Source: Hydractinia symbiolongicarpus (lineage: Eukaryota; Cnidaria; Hydrozoa; Anthoathecata; Hydractiniidae). Taken from it: a stretch of 64,000 nt of DNA. Below are positions 58,101 to 64,000 of this stretch, piece by piece. The stretch lies in contig NC_079882.1 of assembly GCF_029227915.1 (NCBI RefSeq), positions 6,324,001 through 6,388,000 of the forward strand, written 5' to 3'. The translations under genes and the position numbers were made by a program. The number at the start of each line of letters is the position of its first letter. Within the stretch, counting starts at the first letter, position 1. The notes beneath the pieces are model-generated. The model was not told the DNA's origin, ran no database searches, and saw only the letters and a list, made by a program, of their open reading frames with translations.

Positions 58101-61100
58101 TAATGGAAGGTTGTAATGGAACATATCCAATGGTTGTGTTTAATTCGATATTTTCAGTTATGTTGATATAATATATCGAGTTTGTAAATATGGCGGACGA
58201 AGTGTGACAGTCGATGTATATGAGCACTGAGATGTTAACTTGAAGTGATGGCTGTCCACTATCGTGTAAATAAATTATCAGTTCATAAAAGGAGAATTTT
58301 ACCGTCTGCAGATCTTGCTTCGCATATAACAAGCCGTTTGAATAAATACCGAATTCTTCTGAGTCAATATAAAACATTGTTCTTCCGTTCTGTTTTGAAT
58401 CTTTATCGTCTCCTTTTACTTCATAAAAGGGTTCGTAAATAGTTTGATTGACATCTACAACAATGACGATATCACGTGATGTAAACACAGGGACTCTATT
58501 TTGAGTTTCGTTAACGATTATAGTTAATATCATGCTAGATTGAAGACTGGGACTTCCGTGATCGCGCGCTACAATTACAAGGTTATAAACTTCTCTTGTT
58601 AAATATCCTTGCAGAAAAATCTGCCCAGTTTCATTATTGATGCAAAACAATTTTTCATGATCTGTATGCAGCTCAAAAGAGATCTTCCCGCTTTCACCAA
58701 CATCCACATCCTCAACAGAGCTATTATATATGACACTGAAAATTTTAGTGGTGTCAGGAATTGTTACCATGTTTCGAGAGGTAAACACAGGGACATGGTT
58801 GTTGAGATCCGTGATGACAACAATGACTTTAGTTTTTGTTTTGATGCAATCGGTCACATAGACAATTGTTAAGTTACAGGTCTGATCAGTTTGGTGCAAT
58901 ATTTTCTTTTCTGCAATGATGTACCCGTTTTTATCGATTGAAAAGTAACCAAGTTCGTTACCGGACTGTATAAAGTAATCTCCTTTGTCGTCACTTTTAG
59001 TTACTTTAGTGTGTCCGACTACACCGCCCATGGGCGTACCCTCTTGAACATAAAACGTATAGGAAGTTCTAGTAAACGTGATGTTAGTGTTAGGCCAGTC
59101 TTTTAACAATACAAAAACATTAAGGATATCTAACAATTTTCCATCCGTTGCTGTAATTTCTAGCAATGCACAACGTTGTAATTTGAAATTTTCTTTATGA
59201 AACAGCTCTGCGGAGGTGTTATTCAAAAGAAATGCATTGTCATTATTACCTTTTGTTATATTGTAAGTATATTTTTTTCCATATTTTTCGCTTTTATTAA
59301 CAGCAAATGCTCCAATTATGTTCGTATAATTTTTGTTGTTTAAATGTATGACTTTAAGTTTGTAGCGGTACATGGATGTATGATGACTGGTCCGCACAGC
59401 ATTTATAAAAATACGTAGCGTGTCATTTAACTTCGGATTACGTAAGTTTGAAGCTATTACATTTAGTGTAATAAACATGTCACTTTTAAATCTTCTTTGT
59501 AGATATAAAATACCAGTTATAGGATGAAGAGAAAAGAAACTTTTATGTTCGCCTTCAAGGAAATATGAAACAATATGACCCTGACTTTCACATATTGCTG
59601 TAAATTCAGCAATTTTACTGCCACTACTTGTGTTGTCGACCACTGTTAAATTGCGCGAAGAATTGTGGGTAAATTTCGGTATACATGCACTTTTAAAATT
59701 ACTTATTGTCATGGAAATATTTGAAATTCCCTTCAACGGAGGAGAGCCATGATCTCTGGCTGAGATAGTTAAAACAAACGATTCGTATTTGCATTGATCA
59801 AGCGCAGAAGTGGTAACCAGAACTCCTGTTTGACTGTTTATCTTGAAAAATGAGTTGCAGGGTGAGAAGTGTTCGATTTCATATGTCACGTCTCCATTTA
59901 AGCCCTCATCTGTATCAACAGCGCGAAGAAGGGCAATAAAGGATCCTATCGGTGAAACAGCGTCTACAGTCATTCGTCGAACAGTTTTGATAAAGTTTGG
60001 CGCGTTATCATTTATGTCAGCAACACTAATAATGGCGGACGTTGTTGTAGAGTAGGTGCCATCTGAGGCTAGCAAGCTTAAATTATATCGAGCATGTTGT
60101 TCTCTGTCTAAAATACTTCTTGTTCGCAATACAAAATATAATTTTTTTGAAGTAAAAGTTTCCTGAGAAAATATCGAGCGTGAAACAGAAAGATCAAATT
60201 TTGTTACTTTAAATATATCGCGATGATTGGTCAGTTCCAGGGTGATATTTCCATTGGTTATTTCACTATCAGCATCATGAACGGAGATAAGACTAAGTAT
60301 GGTTGGTAATATTCCTTCGTCTATTGTGATGTTAGAGCCTCTTATTATTTGTACAATTGGCGCGTTATCGTTTACATCTATAACGTGCAGTTTTAAAATA
60401 GCATGAGATTGTAGGGTAGGTATTCCATGGTCCTTGGCAACAACAGTTAAATCAATTTCTTGATATTGTTCAAAGTCAAGTAGCTTTGTTAACTTCAAGC
60501 AGCCATTTTGATTTATTGAAAAGTTTTTTGCATGAGTGCCGTGCAAGGTATAACTGACCATGGAATTCGTATCTTCATCCGGGTCAGTGACGTTGAAACA
60601 CGTGATTTGAGTTCCAACTGCTGTGTTTTCCATCAAATTTAGTTCCATGTAAGAACTCTCGAAAATCGGCGTATTGTCATTCACATCTCTTACTGCAACG
60701 TTTAACAAGCAACTGCCAGACAGCTTTGGACTTCCAGAATCGTACGCCGTCAATTTGAAAAGGTAGTTTGACACATATTCCCTATCCAGTTTGCTTGTAA
60801 GAACCAGGTAAAAACTTTTAGACAAGATATCGTATTCAACACGAAAGACATGGTTTCTGTCCGCACTTTGTATTGTATAATTACTTACAAAACCATTTAG
60901 ATCGTCATCATTATCATATGCTGGGCTAATTAGCACTTTATCTCCAATATTTGCTGACTCATCGAAAGTGAAATTTTGAGCAGCAGATATGAATGTAGGA
61001 TGATTGTCATTTATGTCTTTTATATGAATATTAACTTCAATTGGAGGCTTGTTAACAGAAATTACAACAAAGTGCATAGTATCTTTTATTAGAATATCGC

Positions 61101-61371
61101 GATCTATTTTCTCCCTAGTGAAAATCACTCCTAAAGCTACATCTACACGTAGATATTTCTCTGAGATTTGATCGGCAAATATAACTCTGTTATTTTTTAT
61201 TTCCGGTATTTCTGCAACAAAGCCAGAATCTTCTTCTTCAACGATATATAAATCATAAGTAAGATTTGTCGTAACGGCGTTACGAACCGATACAGTGTTT
61301 ACGAGAAAGTACATAAGTATTGTCCACTGGAGAGTTCCAAATCTTCGTTTTCTTTTTTTCCAATTCTCCAT
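46119..61371 (-). CDS. FAT4-like: Giant Fat-type protocadherin (FAT4-like), complete
   Basis: Single-pass adhesion receptor of the Fat family, which acts in planar cell polarity and growth control with Dachsous. Six exons: 61371-56868, 56757-49361, 49266-49208, 49027-48735, 48228-48023, 47822-46119. All phases fit, giving 4720 residues. After a signal peptide (about the first 30 residues) I count about 34 cadherin repeats by their boundary motifs (DINDN/DVNDN/DENDN and degenerate forms). Then come about four EGF-like domains (49610-50120), laminin G, one EGF (CDSNSCGVGQC), a second laminin G, and three EGF-like modules (47200-47450). A membrane segment near 47090-47165 (ITLCAIVVISTVIGCFAARR) precedes a ~330-residue cytoplasmic tail. 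The order EGFs-LamG-EGF-LamG-EGF-TM is that of FAT4/Drosophila Fat. Exons 1 and 2 alone code about 3970 residues. Several boundaries in the first half lack the calcium motif. Confidence 0.93.
56822..56859. repeat. (AAAC)n(AAAT)n microsatellite in Fat intron 1
   Basis: Tetranucleotide run in the short intron between the two giant exons; it makes an exon-1 read-through frame rich in Phe/Leu/Cys that is not protein. Confidence 0.8.
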
Positions 61372-61501
61372 TTTTAACTTTTTAAATTATGACTAAAATA
61401 AAATAAAAATAGACAAATGCGTAGAATATATGATATATAATTTTTAAGAACTAGAATATCAACATGGTCGAAAAGCATTCAAAATTATATTTCTTTTAGT
61501 C

Positions 61502-61587
61502 AACCACGTCCCCAGTTCTCTTTTTCTTTTTTCTTACAGTCTCGGACGTCGATGTTGTCAGATAGAGCCCCTAGGGACGAGGTTGAT
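61502..61587. repeat. Small foldback repeat with CAACC(A/T)CGTCCC ends
   Basis: TCAACCACGTCCCCAG at the left pairs with CTAGGGACGAGGTTGA at the right, about 55 bases apart. Confidence 0.5.
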
Positions 61588-62102
61588 ATGCAGTCACATC
61601 TAGAATCATTTTTCTAGCGAAGGGAAGATGAGGTAATCTTATAGGAGGGAGAAGAGGGTGTGAATTTTCATATTCTAAGATTATAAATAAGAGGTGGCAA
61701 CAATAGCTGCGGTAATTTTTAATTTCTTTTAGTTAATGTAATTACAAGAGGGTTCTTAATGAATGTTAATGTATTGAAATAGGTGGTAAAATGTTTCAAA
61801 ATTGGAGTTATCTCTTTTACTCTTCCCTCTCGAACATTATTGATTACTTTTGTGGAGAATAAATTGTCTTAAATACCAATCAAAACAACTTTGTCTGCAG
61901 ATCAAGAGTCCTTGCATTGCTCATACCCAGTCCTCTTTTATATTATTCGCAAGGGCGTTAGCAGATTGACAAACTCTAAGTACAACATAAGAATAGCCAG
62001 CTAATTTTTGTAATGAGAGCAATTTTTGTAATTTATGAAGTGTATGGTCAGTTGAGATTTACACCATCTATTATGCCACATTTGTAGATATACGAAGGCA
62101 AT

Positions 62103-62185
62103 CATTCTCGTCCCAAGAGCTCTTTGAGATTAAAACCTTGAAACCGTCGAGGTTTATATCTCAAAGAGCTCTGGGGTAGAGAATG
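62103..62185. repeat. Hairpin with ~36-bp arms
   Basis: The left arm (62103-62138, CATTCTCGTCCCAAGAGCTC then TTTGAGATTAAAACCT) pairs with the right arm (62150-62185) with few mismatches; the loop is 11 bases. Confidence 0.65.
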
Positions 62186-62882
62186 AAACGCAATTACATA
62201 GGGGCCGGTCAATTTATTTTCTTGGACTTATCCGCCAATCTCCATAATTTTCGCATGTTAAATTGCTCACAAAAAACAAAATGTCAAGACTGTTCGATTT
62301 TCACCCAGCTAATTCCCTGACTTTTAAAAAAATTACCAAATTCTCTTAATTTTCGCTGACTCTTTGCAATTTTAAATCTCGAGTTTTCCAAGTTTGCCAG
62401 ATTATTGGCCACCCTGAATTACAAATCGAGGAAAGAATTAACCTTTTAATGCTCAATTGTGCCAAAAACAGGGTTGCAGGGTGTGGGATGCAGACCTACT
62501 GGTATGCTGAAGACAAACCAAGTTCTACAATTGTCCCAAAATTTTCACAAAACAACACATTACTTATGGCATTCCTGTCATAGTTTTAAAATCCATTAAC
62601 ACTAGAGTAATCTTCTCCTAGGCATAGTACACTAAATTTGTCATGCAATAAATCCTCACTTTCGCCTCATATTACCTTATTCGTATAAAACCGCATAATT
62701 AAATCCCCGACAAAAGTCTTTGTACAAAACTGGATAATTAAATTCCCGACAAAACTCTTCGTGCACGAACCCTGAACAAGTTATGAATTATTAGTTAGGG
62801 GGTTAGTACACATTAAAAACAACATGTTAGTAGGTGTTAAGTTCAATTTGTCGAAAAAAAATAAATAAGAAAGATACTACTG

Positions 62883-63392
62883 CTATTTTGGTTTCTTCTT
62901 AAAAACATCGTTTTTATTAACTCTGATTTTGTTGTTGCTCGTCGCAGATATTTTACCTAAATTTGATTTGTCCACCCACCTTCCCAAATTTAATTTTGTA
63001 GTCAACTTAACGTCGTCTGTTTTCTTTTTCTTTTTAAATATACCCATTGCTCTCTCAAGTTCCTTTTCTTTCGTCTCTTTTAATTTGCGTTTCTTTATTC
63101 GTTCCATCAACATAGGATAGGGGACTTTTTGTTGTTTCTGTTTGTGTGCGCCTAAATACTCTGCATATTTTTGTTGGTTTCTTTTTTGTTCTTTTCGTGT
63201 GAACCCGGTAATCCCAAATTCTTTGACTTCTTTAGCGACGCTAATAAAATCGTCCTCCTCGCTTTCGGCTTCGATTTTCTTCGAACGTTTCTTAGCTTTT
63301 ACTTTTGCTTTGTTTTTGCCAGGCTCTTGAAAAACGATCACTTTCGGCTCACGATCTTTCTTCATGGGGAAAGTTAACTCTGTATTATTCAT
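62883..63392 (-). CDS. C1orf131: C1orf131-like nucleolar (SSU processome) protein
   Basis: Short, very basic protein (169 residues from the ATG at 63392). The core EFGITGFTRKEQK, followed by KYAEYLGA, PYPMLMERIKKRK and GIFKKKKK, matches vertebrate C1orf131, known as a part of the small-subunit processome in ribosome assembly. It has an acidic patch (ESEEDDF) and several Lys-rich stretches expected for nucleolar targeting. A splice acceptor (TTTTTAG) lies just before the start, so at least one upstream exon exists. An ATG at 63505 could add about 14 codons by splicing at the CCG|GTTTGT donor near 63480. The human protein is longer (about 290 residues), so the N-terminal part is shorter here or lies in exons I did not find. 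Confidence 0.8.
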   Translation of the reverse strand: MNNTELTFPMKKDREPKVIVFQEPGKNKAKVKAKKRSKKIEAESEEDDFISVAKEVKEFGITGFTRKEQKRNQQKYAEYLGAHKQKQQKVPYPMLMERIKKRKLKETKEKELERAMGIFKKKKKTDDVKLTTKLNLGRWVDKSNLGKISATSNNKIRVNKNDVFKKKPK

Positions 63393-64000
63393 ATTTATAG
63401 CTAAAAACAAACAAATAAACAAAAAGTAAATAAAAAAAAGTATGAAAGAAGATAAACAAACAAATAAACAAACAAACCGGATTTCCACTTGCAAAAATAG
63501 CACATTTAGAACGAAATTTGTGACGACAAAAATTTAACGGAAAAAAATGCAGCCTGATTTTCAATATTTTCGCGGAAAAATTATAGGCGACAGAAAATCC
63601 AGAATTTTAAAAATTAGTTTGGAATTGAACTTGAATGTTTTGTTAAAGGAAAGTAACAACATACGTTAAAGATTTCGGCAATCTCCTTTTTCGTACAACG
63701 ACGAATATAACAGTAACAACATTAGCAAACAACAATGCTAGCAGAAAATTCGAAAACTCGTAAAAAAAATTGAATAAATTAAATAAAATGGCTGTGTGAG
63801 TACTAATGTTAACAAATATAGAAAAAATGATATTTATAATTCACTATAACTTTAAATTTCTATTGTTATTTTATACAATTAATGGAAGAACTTTGGTACT
63901 TAGATTCTTTTAAAGAAGAACATTAAACAGGAAAACTTATTTGTGGCGGTTATTCAAACAACGACCACTTATTTTTAAGACAGATCTTCCGAACGATGGA
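63393..64000. other. Upstream region of the C1orf131-like gene to the window edge
   Basis: Contains an AAAC/AAAT-rich microsatellite tract (63405-63480) that looks intronic, and probably the untranslated first exon near 63480-63530. Nothing else recognised. Confidence 0.5.

Larger units (their letters stand above)
61372..62882. other. Intergenic stretch upstream of the Fat gene
   Basis: Should hold the Fat promoter, near 61380-61700, and two foldback repeats (61502-61587, 62103-62185). A CGACAAAAxTCTT segment is repeated at 62708 and 62750. No gene recognised. Confidence 0.65.

Overview
The window is nuclear DNA of an invertebrate animal. It is AT-rich and carries intron-rich metazoan genes with clean GT-AG junctions, and transposon debris sits in introns and between genes. 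The gene set (focal adhesion kinase, endosomal syntaxin, SLC17 and SLC32 vesicle transporters, a giant Fat cadherin) together with the Helitron, SINE and foldback repeats fits a cnidarian, perhaps a hydrozoan. That placement is an inference, because no single sequence here proves it.

Layout from left to right: (1) 1-11780, minus: focal adhesion kinase, 18 exons read, cut off inside the kinase domain by the left edge. (2) 11781-19428: gene-poor, with a foldback element that holds a decayed integrase fragment. (3) 19429-25136, plus: a complete endosomal Qa-SNARE (syntaxin 7/12 type), 11 exons. (4) 26580-32548, minus: a complete SLC17A9/VNUT-type transporter, 9 exons including a 35-nt microexon. 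A single-exon plus-strand gene of unknown function (27952-28809) lies in its intron, so that gene's 3' UTR is probably antisense to the microexon. (5) 32549-37301: intergenic, with a tRNA-derived SINE ending in a long ATCT/AGCT microsatellite. (6) 37302-39216, minus: a secreted protein with a von Willebrand A domain, a Thr-rich mucin-like stalk and a basic Tyr-rich tail of 36-residue repeats. (7) 40447-40881: three head-to-tail short Helitron-like elements, then a 29-bp minisatellite. (8) 42245-44571, minus: an SLC32/VIAAT-type transporter, 2 exons. (9) 46119-61371, minus: a 4720-residue Fat cadherin in six exons, two of which hold most of the protein. (10) 62883-63392, minus: a C1orf131-like nucleolar protein, followed by the right edge.

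The genes do not form an operon. Three of them (syntaxin, VNUT-like, VIAAT-like) belong to vesicle loading and traffic, and three (FAK, VWA-mucin, Fat) to adhesion or matrix; I read this as chance neighbourhood. The parts most worth follow-up are the three-part VWA/Thr/basic-repeat protein, the nested gene and microexon arrangement, the tandem Helitrons, the SINE, the integrase-bearing foldback element, and a group of small foldback repeats that share an ACGAGGTTG-like end.
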